From Roseovarius carneus (lineage in GTDB: Bacteria > Pseudomonadota > Alphaproteobacteria > Rhodobacterales > Rhodobacteraceae): DNA of 64,000 nt. A program made the translations under genes and the position numbers. The notes under the pieces are model-generated. The model was not told the DNA's origin, did not search any database, and was given only the letters and a program-made list of their open reading frames with translations. Where the stretch lies: positions 1,160,374-1,224,373 of the forward strand of contig NZ_JAHSPD010000001.1 of the NCBI RefSeq assembly GCF_020141465.1, written 5' to 3'. Positions 17,964 through 26,994 of this stretch are shown piece by piece. Numbering within the stretch: the first letter of the stretch is position 1; each line of letters starts with the position of its first letter.

Positions 17964-18709
17964 GTGAGGCCCACCTCTTTGCGGATGCCTGCATCGCGCA
18001 GGGAAATCTCTTCGCCTAGATATGGGTCCGCATCCGCCCCGCACATCCACAAAAGCGCGCGTGCAGGCCAATCGGCGGGGATATGCGCGGACCAGTCAAG
18101 CTGGCTCACCGGGTTCACGCCGCTGGCCTTGATCTCGTGCTGCATCTGGGTGGCGACGGTGCCGGGCGACAGCCCCATGGCGCGTAGACCGTTGGGCGCC
18201 CCCTCTTTGTGGGCGCACATGGTCAGCATCGCGGCGCCCGCCTTGGACGTGCAATAATGGCTCCACCCGTCCAGCGCGTTGTGCGCGGCACCCGAGGACA
18301 CAGTGAGGATGGTGCCACCGCCTTGGGCCTCCATCACGGGCATGGCGGCGCGCATCCCGTAATATATGCCCTTGAGGTTGATATCGATCACATGGCCCCA
18401 CGCGGCGGGATCGGAGGATGCCATTGGGGCGATCGGCTCAATCACGCCCGCATTGCCAATGAGCACGTCAAGACGACCAAATCGGGCGACACAGCTCTGC
18501 ACGGCGGCCGCCATGTCCGCCCAGACGCTCACATCCGCCTCAATCGCCAGCGTGCGCGGGCCAGTTTCAGAAGCGAGCGCCTCTACCGCACCCGCGCTGC
18601 GCGCGAGCAAGGCCACATTCGCGCCCTGAGCGGCGAAAACCTGCGCAGCACTCGCGCCGATCCCGCGGCTTGCGCCCGTGATGAGCACGGTCTTTCCTGT
18701 CATATCCAT
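17960..18709 (-). CDS. Short-chain dehydrogenase/reductase
   Basis: NAD(P)-dependent oxidoreductase of 249 residues. The cofactor-binding motif TGASRGIG lies near the N-terminus, followed by NAG (IGNAGVIEP), the catalytic Ser in VSSGAAHN and the YCTSK pair (Tyr/Lys). The substrate is not identifiable. The ATG at 18709 places the glycine-rich loop at the family-typical distance; the frame remains open for 77 more codons upstream but reads through the divergent intergenic region. First gene of a two-gene operon with the crotonase-fold gene. Confidence 0.9.
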   Translation of the reverse strand: MDMTGKTVLITGASRGIGASAAQVFAAQGANVALLARSAGAVEALASETGPRTLAIEADVSVWADMAAAVQSCVARFGRLDVLIGNAGVIEPIAPMASSDPAAWGHVIDINLKGIYYGMRAAMPVMEAQGGGTILTVSSGAAHNALDGWSHYCTSKAGAAMLTMCAHKEGAPNGLRAMGLSPGTVATQMQHEIKASGVNPVSQLDWSAHIPADWPARALLWMCGADADPYLGEEISLRDAGIRKEVGLT

Positions 18710-18857
18710 CGTGGTCCCCTTCGCTGTTAGATCTCGCGGCGCGCGCTCTCCCAGACCTAGCCGGGCCCTGCACCGGGGTCCAGAGAGATGGTCTCTTGAC
18801 CCTTCCGGGATATGCTTTGATGCTGCGTGCAGAGTTTTCAAACCGGAAGGGTGCGAT

Positions 18858-20399
18858 ATGACGATGCATAAAATCGGCGGCGCATGGGTCGCGGCGTCAG
18901 CTTTCTTGATGACGACCGGAGCGGCGCAGGCGGATATCACACCAGCAGAGGCGTGGCAGGGCTGGAAGGATTACATGACCGCCTTCGGGTATGAGATCAC
19001 GGCCACCGAGGCGATGTCGGGCGACACTTTGACCGTGACGGACGTCGCCATGGGCTTTGATGTGCCCGAAGAGGACATGACGGTAAGCGTGACGCTCGGC
19101 GAAATGTCTTTTGCGGATAATGGCGATGGGTCGGTCGCGGTGAGCATCCCGGAGAGCCTGCCGATGACGATTGCGATCACCGGCCCCGAGGCGCTTGAGG
19201 TGGGCGCAACCTTTGATACGGTGGACTTCGTGATGACCATCTCGGGCGCGCCTGACGCGTCGGTAAGCGCGTATTCCGCTGCGGCGGCGCGCATTGCCCT
19301 GACGGATGTGACGGTGGAAGGCACCAGCTTTTCAGAGGCCCCCGGTGGCGCGCCGTTCCGCGATGTGTCGATTGAGATGGCCGATCTTGCGGGTGAGACC
19401 CTGACCAATCTGGGCGATCTGCGCCGGGTGGAACAGACGATCACCACAGGCGCTTGGTCCTATAGGATGGATGTGGTCGACCCCGAGAGCGCGCAAGGCA
19501 GTTTCCTGATCAATGGTGGCAGCGAGAGCCTGATCATGACTGGTACCTCTACCTTGCCCGAAGGGATTGACATGAACGATATGTCCGGCGCGCTTAGGGC
19601 CGGGTTTACCGTTGATGGGGGGTATGAGTTTGGCCCCGGCATGATGCAGTTCCGCTTTGAGGAGGATGGCAGCGTCACGGAAGGACGCACACAAAGCGCG
19701 GGTGGCGATCTGCGCATTGTGATGGACGAGAGCCAGCTTCTCTATGGTGGCGGCACCAATGATCTGTCGTTCGAGATTGCGGGAGGGGATATTCCTTTTC
19801 CGGTTGCGATGACCATGGCGCGCTACGGGTTTGAGCTTATGACGCCCGTGATGCAGAGCGACGCGCCACAAGCCTTCAGCCTTCAGGTGCTGCTGGGTGA
19901 TTTCACCATGAGCGAATTCATCTGGGCACTTTTTGATCCCGCAGCGCAGTTGCCACGCGACCCCGCGACGATTGAGGTGGATCTGAGCGGTATGGCGCGC
20001 CTCTTCTTTGACGTGCTGGACCCTGAGCAGATGACCGCTGTTGACGCAGGTGGCGAGGCGCCGGGCGAGCTCAACGCGCTGTCGCTTGATGCGCTGACCG
20101 TCAGTGCGGCGGGTGTGCGTCTGGTCGGGACGGGCGCTGTGGAGATCGATAACACCGATATCGTGACCTATGATGGGATGCCCAAGCCGGTGGGTTCGGT
20201 CAGCCTCAACCTCACGGGTGCAAATGCGTTGCTGGACAGCCTCGTGGCCCTCGGCTTCCTGCCCGAGGATCAGGCGATGGGCGCGCGGATGATGATGGGG
20301 CTCTTTGCCGTGGCGGGTGAAGGCGAGGATGAGCTGGACTCCACCATCGAGTTCACCCAAGACGGTCAGCTTCTGGCCAACGGTCAGCGTCTGCGCTAG
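18858..20399 (+). CDS. DUF2125-like exported protein
   Basis: A 513-residue protein with a signal peptide (cleavage near GAAQA-D, about residue 24). The mature protein is strongly acidic, Gly/Thr/Asp-rich and beta-strand patterned, resembling the alphaproteobacterial DUF2125 family. The family has no known function; the length and predicted beta architecture suggest a periplasmic or outer-membrane-associated role. The ATG at 18858 (after GGAAGGGTGCGAT) is preferred over an upstream in-frame ATG at 18678 that lies inside the divergent SDR gene. It converges on the GFA protein gene. Confidence 0.75.
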   Translation: MTMHKIGGAWVAASAFLMTTGAAQADITPAEAWQGWKDYMTAFGYEITATEAMSGDTLTVTDVAMGFDVPEEDMTVSVTLGEMSFADNGDGSVAVSIPESLPMTIAITGPEALEVGATFDTVDFVMTISGAPDASVSAYSAAAARIALTDVTVEGTSFSEAPGGAPFRDVSIEMADLAGETLTNLGDLRRVEQTITTGAWSYRMDVVDPESAQGSFLINGGSESLIMTGTSTLPEGIDMNDMSGALRAGFTVDGGYEFGPGMMQFRFEEDGSVTEGRTQSAGGDLRIVMDESQLLYGGGTNDLSFEIAGGDIPFPVAMTMARYGFELMTPVMQSDAPQAFSLQVLLGDFTMSEFIWALFDPAAQLPRDPATIEVDLSGMARLFFDVLDPEQMTAVDAGGEAPGELNALSLDALTVSAAGVRLVGTGAVEIDNTDIVTYDGMPKPVGSVSLNLTGANALLDSLVALGFLPEDQAMGARMMMGLFAVAGEGEDELDSTIEFTQDGQLLANGQRLR

Positions 20400-20446
20400 G
20401 CGCGGCGGGCAAGACACTAGGGCATGGCGCGCAGCCCTTCGCGGTA

Positions 20447-20830
20447 TCAGCCGCCAAGCGCGCCTTTCCACCAGCCGGGGCAACCCGTGCGGAAGGAATG
20501 GCTTGTCGGCGCGAAGGCCTTAGCCCCCGGCCTGTCGAACGCACCAACGAGAAACGCCACCACCGGCGCGTTATCCACCGCGCCGAGGCTGCTGCCGCAT
20601 GTCGGGCAAAACGCGCGGCTTGAGATATCCGACGAGCGGTAAAGCGCAGGGGTCCCGCCCGGTCCCGTCCACGCAACGCGGCTGGCCGGGAACTCCACCC
20701 AGACGGTGCTGGGCGCCCCGCTGTGACGGCGGCACATCTCGCAAGAGCAACTATGCGGATTTTCCGCAGGGCCAGTGGCGCTGAAGCGGATTGCCCCGCA
20801 CAGGCATCCGCCCTCATAGGGTTTTGACAT
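20447..20830 (-). CDS. GFA/CENP-V family zinc protein
   Basis: A 127-residue protein with the zinc-binding cysteines of the glutathione-dependent formaldehyde-activating (GFA/Mss4-like) fold: C9/C11 (GGCLCG), C28/C30/C33 (SCSCEMC) and C75/C78 (FCPTCGS). Members bind glutathione or act as small redox or detoxification proteins; most have no assigned substrate. The ATG at 20830 gives the conserved MSKPYEGGCLCG start; the frame is open 44 codons further upstream without conserved sequence. Confidence 0.88.
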   Translation of the reverse strand: MSKPYEGGCLCGAIRFSATGPAENPHSCSCEMCRRHSGAPSTVWVEFPASRVAWTGPGGTPALYRSSDISSRAFCPTCGSSLGAVDNAPVVAFLVGAFDRPGAKAFAPTSHSFRTGCPGWWKGALGG

Positions 20831-20938
20831 CGGTTCGCCTCCGTTTTGGGGCAGCAGGCCACAGCGCGCCCGCGCTGGCAAGCCTTGCACGTGGGGGCCT
20901 GCCGCTCTACCTCTCTGCTCGCGGACCCCAAAAGGTGA

Positions 20939-22291
20939 ATGACCATGACCCAAGCGACCCACGACCTTGCCGAGATGCTTCTCGCAGCGGCCAAAAAAGC
21001 GGGGGCCGAGGCCGCCGATGCGATGGTGGCCGAGGAGGCGTCGGTAATGATCGACGTACGCGGCGGGGTTCTGGAGCAGGCCGAACGCTCAGAAGGGCGT
21101 GACGTGGGGTTGCGCGTTTTGATCGGGCAACGCTCGGCCAGCGTGTCTTCCTCGGACACCCGCCCCGAGACGTTGGCGATTTTGGCCGAGCGTGCTGTCG
21201 CCATGGCGCGCGAGGCCCCCGAAGACCCCTATATCGGGCTGGCAGACGCGGAAGAACTGGCCTGCGATTGGAACATGGACGCGCTTGAGCTTTGCGATCC
21301 CAGCGCGGAGCCTGATCCGGCCCAGCTTCAGGCATGGGCGGCCGAGGCCGAGGCGGCAGCTTTGGCGCAGCCGGGCGTCACACAATCGCAATCGGCCAGT
21401 GCCGCCTACCAGTTGCGCAACATGACCATGGCAATGAGCAACGGTTTCGCCGCGAGCTACGCGCGCACTGATTGGCATATCTCCAGCGTGGCCATCGCCG
21501 GGGAAGGCGCGGGGATGGAGCGTGACTATGACGGAGACGCGCGGATTTTTGGCGCGGACTTGCGTAGCGCGGACGAGATTGGCCGTACCGCCGGGCAGCG
21601 CGCAACGGCGCGTGTCGGCGCGCGCAAACCACCCACGGGGGCTTATCCGGTCCTGTTTGATGAGCGGATTTCATCGTCACTAATAGGCCATTTGCTGAGT
21701 GCTGCGAATGGTGCGGCGATCGCGCGAGGGGCCTCATGGCTTCTGGGCAAGGACGGTGCTGAGGTGCTGCCCGCCGCCCTATCGGTGATGGAGGACCCGC
21801 ACCGCGCGCGCGTCGCTGCATCGCGCCCCTTTGATGGTGAGGGCCTGCCGACACGCAAGCGCGCGCTGGTGCAGGATGGCGTGCTTCAGGGCTGGATTTT
21901 GGACCTTGGCAGCGCGCGTCAGCTTGGCCTGCGCTCCACCGGCAATGCCAAGCGCGGCCTCTCTGGCCCCTCGCGGCCCGGCACGTGGAATGTGGCGCTG
22001 ACCCAAGGCGCGCACAGCCGGGAGGATTTGATCCGCGACATGGGCACGGGGCTGTTGGTCACCTCAATGATCGGCTCCACGATTAACCCCAATACGGGTG
22101 ATTATTCGCGCGGGGCTTCGGGCTTTTGGGTCGAGAATGGCGAGATCACCTATCCGGTCAATGAATGCACCATCGCGGGCAGCCTGCCTGAGATGCTGAT
22201 GCGGATGACACCCGCCAATGACGCACGCACACATCTGTCCACGGTGGTGCCATCGCTTCTGGTCGAAGGGTTGACCCTTGCCGGAGAGTGA
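20939..22291 (+). CDS. pmbA: TldD/PmbA family metalloprotease subunit (PmbA-like)
   Basis: A 450-residue protein of the TldD/PmbA family. TldD and PmbA (TldE) form a cytoplasmic heterodimer that processes peptides such as microcin B17 and CcdA; PmbA is the non-catalytic partner. The sequence lacks an HExxxH zinc motif, which fits PmbA rather than TldD. Family segments include EGRDVGLRVLIGQRSASVSSSD, PVLFDERISSSLIGHLLSA and SRGASGFWVENGEITYPV (each shown only in part). The downstream IMPase gene overlaps its 3' end by 14 bp. Confidence 0.88.
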   Translation: MTMTQATHDLAEMLLAAAKKAGAEAADAMVAEEASVMIDVRGGVLEQAERSEGRDVGLRVLIGQRSASVSSSDTRPETLAILAERAVAMAREAPEDPYIGLADAEELACDWNMDALELCDPSAEPDPAQLQAWAAEAEAAALAQPGVTQSQSASAAYQLRNMTMAMSNGFAASYARTDWHISSVAIAGEGAGMERDYDGDARIFGADLRSADEIGRTAGQRATARVGARKPPTGAYPVLFDERISSSLIGHLLSAANGAAIARGASWLLGKDGAEVLPAALSVMEDPHRARVAASRPFDGEGLPTRKRALVQDGVLQGWILDLGSARQLGLRSTGNAKRGLSGPSRPGTWNVALTQGAHSREDLIRDMGTGLLVTSMIGSTINPNTGDYSRGASGFWVENGEITYPVNECTIAGSLPEMLMRMTPANDARTHLSTVVPSLLVEGLTLAGE

Positions 22292-23063
22292 CGCGGCCAA
22301 TGATCTGGCGCTTTTGATCCGGGCTGCAAAGGCCGCGGGCAAGATCGCGCGCGGCTTTACCGGACCAGAGGCGCGACGCTGGGACAAGGCCGATGGCGCA
22401 GGGCCTGTGACCGAGGCAGACCTTGCGGTGAACACGGCCCTTGAGTCAGATCTGCGCGGGGCGCGGCCCCATTATGGCTGGCTGTCGGAGGAATCCGAGG
22501 ATGGCACGGAGCGGCTGACCTCTGAGCGGGTGTTCATCATCGACCCCATTGACGGCACGCGCAGCTTTATCGAGGGCTCGCGCGCTTGGGCACATTCTCT
22601 GGCGATTGCCGAAGGCGGGCGCGTCACGGCGGGCGTGGTTTACCTGCCGATGATGGACAAGCTCTATGCTGCCGCTGAGGGACAAGGGGCGACGCTGAAC
22701 GGGGTGCCTTTGTCTGTGACTGCGCGGGGTCAGATGGACGGCGCATCGGTGATTGGGGCCAAGGCCAATTACGTGGCTGAGCATTGGCGCGGGACCGTGC
22801 CGAACTTTCAGCGTGAATACCGTCCCTCGCTGGCCTACCGCCTCAGCCTTGTGGCGGAGGGGCGGTTCGATGTGATGATGACCTTGCGCGCGACATGGGA
22901 ATGGGACGTGGCGGCGGGCGATGTGATCCTGCGCGAGGCGGGGGCGCTCACCTCGGACCGGCGAGGCGCTGGCCTCAGGTTCAACAATCCGGGCGCGCAG
23001 GTGGATGGGCTGGTCGCGGCCAATCCCGGGCTGCACGGGCAGATCATTGACGCTCTGGCCTAA
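22278..23063 (+). CDS. Inositol monophosphatase family protein (CysQ-like)
   Basis: Mg/Li-sensitive phosphatase of 261 residues with the family metal motifs: the Glu pair in WLSEESED, DPIDGTRSF and WEWDVAAGDV. It could act on 3'(2'),5'-bisphosphoadenosine or on inositol-type phosphates; sequence alone does not decide. The start appears to be TTG at 22278, giving MPESDAANDLALL and a 14-bp overlap with pmbA; no ATG or GTG gives a better N-terminus. Its stop overlaps the stop of the convergent small gene at 23060 by four bases. Confidence 0.85.
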   Translation: MPESDAANDLALLIRAAKAAGKIARGFTGPEARRWDKADGAGPVTEADLAVNTALESDLRGARPHYGWLSEESEDGTERLTSERVFIIDPIDGTRSFIEGSRAWAHSLAIAEGGRVTAGVVYLPMMDKLYAAAEGQGATLNGVPLSVTARGQMDGASVIGAKANYVAEHWRGTVPNFQREYRPSLAYRLSLVAEGRFDVMMTLRATWEWDVAAGDVILREAGALTSDRRGAGLRFNNPGAQVDGLVAANPGLHGQIIDALA

Positions 23064-23314
23064 TCAGGTCTGAAGGCCCGCACGAAATCCACCACCTTGA
23101 CCTCTGGCATCTCGCAGGGTTTGAGCCGCGCACCAGAGGAGAGGCGATAGAGGTTGAGGCTGATATAGCCCGGCCCGCCCAGCTCCTCCGCGATCAGCTT
23201 TTGTGCAGCCCCGCTGGAGAAATCACTGCGGGTGACGATATAGCGGCGGCCCCCGGCGCGGCCCTGAAACGTGCCCAGAGGCAGTGCATCGAACGCCGCG
23301 AGGAAGGCGTTCAC
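23060..23314 (-). CDS. Conserved small protein of unknown function, 84 aa
   Basis: An 84-residue soluble protein (MNAFLAAFDALPLGTFQGRAG...). It has a Gly/Arg-rich start, RRYIVTRSDFSSGAAQKLIA and GGPGYISLNLYRLSSG, and an acidic end. I do not recognise a named domain, though the compact, well-patterned sequence and tight packing argue that it is real: the start overlaps the plsY stop by four bases, and the 3' end meets the IMPase stop. Function unknown. Confidence 0.75.
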   Translation of the reverse strand: MNAFLAAFDALPLGTFQGRAGGRRYIVTRSDFSSGAAQKLIAEELGGPGYISLNLYRLSSGARLKPCEMPEVKVVDFVRAFRPD

Positions 23315-23919
23315 CCCTTCTTGCCAATCTTGGGCTCTGTTCCGGCCTTAAGGCGGCGGATGTTCTCGCCGTGGCGGATATAGACCAGCAATGTCAGTAT
23401 GATACCAAGGGCTGCCACCTCCGCATGACCCAGGAACACCATCCAGATGGTCGAAGTCGCCGCCGCCATCAGCGCCGCAAAGGATGACATGCGTGTCACA
23501 AGCGCCGTGACCAGCCATGTGGCACAGCACGCTGCCCCCACGATGGGTGCCAGCGCCAGAAGGATACCGAGGAAGGTGGCCACGCCCTTGCCCCCCTTGA
23601 AGCGCAGCCAGACGGGGAAGCAATGCCCGACAAAGGCCATGAGACCCGCCGCTTGCGCCGCATCCTCACCCGTTATGGCGCGGGCCAGAAGCACGGCCAC
23701 CGCTCCCTTGCCGCCATCAAGGATCAGCGTGCCGAGGGCTGCCCCTTTGTTGCCCGTGCGCAGCACGTTCGTCGCCCCGATATTGCCCGAGCCGATGTCG
23801 CGCAGATTGCCCAGCCCCATAAGGCGCGCGAGGACCATGCCAAAGGGGATGGACCCGAGAAGGTATCCAAAGAGCGCCCAGAGGGCGAGAAGCGGCAGGG
23901 CGGTTTCAAATGCGGGCAC
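23311..23919 (-). CDS. plsY: Glycerol-3-phosphate acyltransferase PlsY
   Basis: Inner-membrane enzyme that acylates glycerol-3-phosphate from acyl phosphate, the first step of phospholipid synthesis. The 202-residue protein has five or so TM segments and the three PlsY motifs: SIPFGMVLAR near the N-terminus, GNIGATNVLR (with the catalytic Ser/His-type loops around GSGNIGATN), and FKGGKGVAT. The start lies one base from the dihydroorotase-like stop (ATG/TGA overlap at 23919), so it is translationally coupled to that gene. Confidence 0.95.
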   Translation of the reverse strand: MPAFETALPLLALWALFGYLLGSIPFGMVLARLMGLGNLRDIGSGNIGATNVLRTGNKGAALGTLILDGGKGAVAVLLARAITGEDAAQAAGLMAFVGHCFPVWLRFKGGKGVATFLGILLALAPIVGAACCATWLVTALVTRMSSFAALMAAATSTIWMVFLGHAEVAALGIILTLLVYIRHGENIRRLKAGTEPKIGKKG

Positions 23920-25208
23920 TATGGGGCCTCATAGACGATGTGGCCATCCACGAAGGTGGCCAGAACCTTGCCCTGAAGGCGGGCACCATCAAAGGGTGTG
24001 TTTTTGGACTTCGACAGCAGCTTTGCGCGGTCGAGGATGAAGGGCGCATCGGCGTCGAAGAGCGCCAGATCGGCGGGCGCGCCCACGCTAAGACGCCCCG
24101 CAGTGAGGCCGAGCCGCTTGGCCGGGTTGAGCGACATGGCCCGGAAAAGCGTGGGCAGGTCGAGCGCGCCCGCATGATAAAGGCGCAGCGCAGCGGGCAG
24201 CAGCGTCTCAAGCGCGACGGCCCCGCTCGCGGCTTCCTCAAATGGCAGGCGTTTGCTTTCTTCATCTTGGGGGGTGTGCATGGAACTAATGATGTCAATC
24301 AGCCCGGTGCGCACCGCCTCGATGATGGCTTGTCGATCATCTTCGGAGCGCAGCGGCGGCTTGACCTTGAAGAAGGTGCGATAGCCCGCGACGTCCAGCT
24401 CATTGAGGGTGAGGTGGTGGATGGAGGTGCCTGCGGTGATATCGAGCCCGTTGGCCTTGGCCCGCTCCAGCGCGGGAAGGGCGCGGGCGGTGGTGATCTG
24501 ATCCGCATGATAGCGCGCGCCGGTCATTTCCAGCAGGGCGATGTCGCGATCAAGGCCCATCCGCTCGGCCATGGGCGACACGGCGGGCAGGCCGTAAAGC
24601 GAGGCGAATTTGCCAGAGGTGGCGGCAGCGCCCTCAGAGAGGCCCGGATCCTGCGGGTGGGCGATGACCAGCGCGCCCATGGCACGGGCATAGGTGAGCG
24701 CCCGGGAAAAGACCTTGGTGTTCTGGATGACATGGTCGCAATCGGTAAACGCAATCGCGCCTGCGTCCATCAAAAAGCCGATCTCGGTCATCTCGCGGCC
24801 CAAACGGCCCTTGGTAAGGGCGGCCATGGGCAGGACATGCACCGGGGCCGCCTCATTCGCCCGGCGGCGCGTGAACTCAAGCACCTCGGGCGTGTCTATG
24901 GCCGGGAGGGTGTCTGGCCTTGTGGCCATGGTCGTGACCCCGCCCGCCGCCGCCGCAAGGCCCGCGGAGCGATAGGATTCCTTGTGCCGTTCGCCCGGCT
25001 CGCAGACCTTCACGCCGATATCGACAATCCCCGGCGCAAGGCATTTGCCGCGTGCATCGATGACATGGGTGCCCTTCTCCAGCCCTTGCGGGCTGTCCTC
25101 GGGATGCAAGGCTTCGATCAGACCGTCTTTGATGGAGAGGCTGCCGAGGGTGTCGGTGCCTGCCTCAGGGTCAATCAGGCGGGCGTTGGTGATGAGGGTT
25201 TGGGTCAT
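23919..25208 (-). CDS. Dihydroorotase-like protein lacking catalytic residues (PyrC' type)
   Basis: A 429-residue amidohydrolase-fold protein resembling class I dihydroorotase throughout (APGIVDIGVKVCEPG, AAAAGGVTTMATRPDT, NPAKRLGLTAGRLSVG). The metal motif normally DxHxH reads D63-I-G65-V-K67, so both His are lost, and the catalytic Asp region (normally TDHAPH) reads SMHTPQ with Met310. It is therefore probably inactive. In Pseudomonas and relatives, an inactive PyrC' is required to assemble aspartate transcarbamoylase with PyrB, whose gene lies ~670 bp upstream in the same operon direction. A structural PyrC' role is the best inference; an active PyrC would be encoded elsewhere. Confidence 0.88.
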   Translation of the reverse strand: MTQTLITNARLIDPEAGTDTLGSLSIKDGLIEALHPEDSPQGLEKGTHVIDARGKCLAPGIVDIGVKVCEPGERHKESYRSAGLAAAAGGVTTMATRPDTLPAIDTPEVLEFTRRRANEAAPVHVLPMAALTKGRLGREMTEIGFLMDAGAIAFTDCDHVIQNTKVFSRALTYARAMGALVIAHPQDPGLSEGAAATSGKFASLYGLPAVSPMAERMGLDRDIALLEMTGARYHADQITTARALPALERAKANGLDITAGTSIHHLTLNELDVAGYRTFFKVKPPLRSEDDRQAIIEAVRTGLIDIISSMHTPQDEESKRLPFEEAASGAVALETLLPAALRLYHAGALDLPTLFRAMSLNPAKRLGLTAGRLSVGAPADLALFDADAPFILDRAKLLSKSKNTPFDGARLQGKVLATFVDGHIVYEAP

Positions 25209-25311
25209 GGGGCGGCCTTATGTGTTGGCTGGATCGGCGCTGCGCCTTTTGCGCCGCTGGCGAGGGGGCTGCGGGGGGTGGCCCTCTGGAGTGACGCATC
25301 CCCCAAGCCCA

Positions 25312-25851
25312 TCAGGCGATCCAGACCATGACGGTAACAAGGGCTGCCAGCACCAGAAGGGCGACTGTGGCAACGCGCCCCGACATGGCGGCATCGGAGG
25401 GTTTTTTGCGGGGTGGTTTGGCGTCTTGCGGGCCAGCGGAGGCGTTTGGCAGAGGCTCGAACGCCACCGGGTCACGCTCCTCGGTGAAGGTTGCAATGAA
25501 GCGCAGGGGGGTCTTGGGCGTAAGGGTCTGGGCGCTCTGCGCAAAGGCGCGGGAAGTGGCGACGAGCACTGTGCCGCTCAGCGCGCTCAGCTCCGTGCGC
25601 ATGGGGTCAATCTGTGCTTTGGGGATGCCTTGGCCCTCCTCCAGATAACCGGCAAGGCCCATCTCGGCCAAATCGCCGAGGTCGAACACTTCGATATAGT
25701 CCGCGTCCAGATGGCTGGCCCCCATCGCCTCGGCCAGAGGCCAGCGGCCATTGCGGCCGGTGAAGGCCTCAATCTCGGCCTTTGGCAGATCGACCGTGAA
25801 GAGACGGACCACGCCATGCTCGCCTTCGGGGATGTTGATGGTGTCGCTCAC
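25312..25851 (-). CDS. Tail-anchored protein of unknown function between pyrB and the dihydroorotase-like gene
   Basis: A 179-residue protein with a soluble N-terminal ~140 residues (including DYIEVFDLGDLAEMGLAGYL) and one C-terminal TM helix (about 158-178, VATVALLVLAALVTVMVWIA) preceded by basic residues, a tail-anchor layout. No family recognised. GAAGAAGGAGC lies just before the ATG. The position inside the pyrB-pyrC' transcription unit, with 28 bp to pyrB, suggests co-expression, but its part in pyrimidine metabolism is unknown. Confidence 0.72.
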   Translation of the reverse strand: MSDTINIPEGEHGVVRLFTVDLPKAEIEAFTGRNGRWPLAEAMGASHLDADYIEVFDLGDLAEMGLAGYLEEGQGIPKAQIDPMRTELSALSGTVLVATSRAFAQSAQTLTPKTPLRFIATFTEERDPVAFEPLPNASAGPQDAKPPRKKPSDAAMSGRVATVALLVLAALVTVMVWIA

Positions 25852-25879
25852 GCAGTGCTCCTTCTTCTCGGGCTAATTT

Positions 25880-26836
25880 TCACACCATGATGCCGGGCGG
25901 GGTTTGACGCGCGCGCAGACGGCGCGCCAGAAGGTCCATCGCCGCCATGCGCACGGCCACGCCCATTTCGACCTGCTCGCGGATGACCGAACGGTTGATG
26001 TCGTCGGCAAGCTCGCCGTCGATCTCCACGCCACGGTTCATCGGGCCGGGATGCATGACGATAGCGTCGGGGGCGGCATGGGCCAGCTTTTCGGCGTCAA
26101 GCCCGTAGCGGTGGTAATATTCGCGCTCGGACGGGATGAAACCGCCATCCATCCTCTCGCGTTGCAGGCGCAGCATCATCACCACATCGACGCCTTTCAG
26201 CCCCTCAGCCATGTTCTCGTAAACTTCCACGCCAAACTCCCCAATGCCAGCGGGCATGAGCGTGGGCGGGCCGATGAGACGGATGCGGTTTTCCATCTTG
26301 CCCAAGAGGATGATGTTGGACCGGGCCACGCGGCTATGGGCGATATCGCCGCAAATCGCGATGTTGAGACGGTGCAGGCGGCCCTTGGCGCGCCGGATGG
26401 TCAGCGCATCGAGCAGCGCCTGCGTCGGGTGCTCATGGCGCCCGTCACCTGCATTCAGCACCGCGCAGTTCACCTTCTGCGCCAGCAGGTCCACCGCGCC
26501 CGAGTGGGGATGGCGCACGACCAGAAGATCGGGATGCATCGCATTGAGCGTCATGGCCGTGTCGATCAGCGTCTCGCCCTTCTTGATCGAACTTGCCTGC
26601 ATCGACATGCTCATCACATCCGCACCAAGGCGTTTGCCCGCCAACTCAAAGCTGGCTTGGGTGCGGGTCGAGGTCTCGAAGAACATGTTGATCTGGGTGA
26701 GGCCCGCAAGCGCGTCGGAATGCTTGGCCCCGCCACGGCCCATATCCGCATACTGCCCGGCGAGATCGAGCAGGGTGGTGATATCGCCTGGTGAGAGGTG
26801 CTCAATCCCCAGAAGGTGATCATGTGCAAAGGGCAC
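25880..26836 (-). CDS. pyrB: Aspartate carbamoyltransferase catalytic subunit
   Basis: Condenses carbamoyl phosphate and aspartate in pyrimidine synthesis. The 318-residue protein has the carbamoyl-phosphate loop S56-T-R-T59 in [13 protein letters not shown], the SIKKGET loop, the HP(S/T)Q-type [13 protein letters not shown], and [14 protein letters not shown]. No pyrI regulatory subunit is present; the neighbouring catalytic-residue-poor dihydroorotase homologue is the likely structural partner. First gene of a minus-strand run reaching plsY and the small gene at 23060. Confidence 0.96.
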   Translation of the reverse strand: MPFAHDHLLGIEHLSPGDITTLLDLAGQYADMGRGGAKHSDALAGLTQINMFFETSTRTQASFELAGKRLGADVMSMSMQASSIKKGETLIDTAMTLNAMHPDLLVVRHPHSGAVDLLAQKVNCAVLNAGDGRHEHPTQALLDALTIRRAKGRLHRLNIAICGDIAHSRVARSNIILLGKMENRIRLIGPPTLMPAGIGEFGVEVYENMAEGLKGVDVVMMLRLQRERMDGGFIPSEREYYHRYGLDAEKLAHAAPDAIVMHPGPMNRGVEIDGELADDINRSVIREQVEMGVAVRMAAMDLLARRLRARQTPPGIMV

Positions 26837-26930
26837 GTGGCAGGCTCCCTATATGGTTCGAACCCGGTTATGGCAGAGCGGCGTGCCCGGATCAATGCAC
26901 CTCGGTGCGTGCAGGCGGGGCGGAGTTTTT

Positions 26931-26953
26931 GAGTATTTTCGCTAAGAAGAAGG
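26931..26953 (+). repeat. Dispersed GAGTATTT..CTAAGAAGAAG motif, copy A
   Basis: A 23-nt sequence beginning GAGTATTTTCG and ending CTAAGAAGAAGG, in the divergent gap between pyrB and the uracil-DNA glycosylase. It differs from copy B (34992-35014) at one base. Confidence 0.6.
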
Positions 26954-26994
26954 GTGCGGGTTTTCGCCATCGCTGGGGGGGGATAAGGTTGCGC

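Noticed and set aside
25857..25880. Possible minus-strand copy of the dispersed GAGTATTT motif near 25860
   Set aside because: Only the AGAAGAAGG part matches, and it is explained as the Shine-Dalgarno of the 25312-25851 gene.
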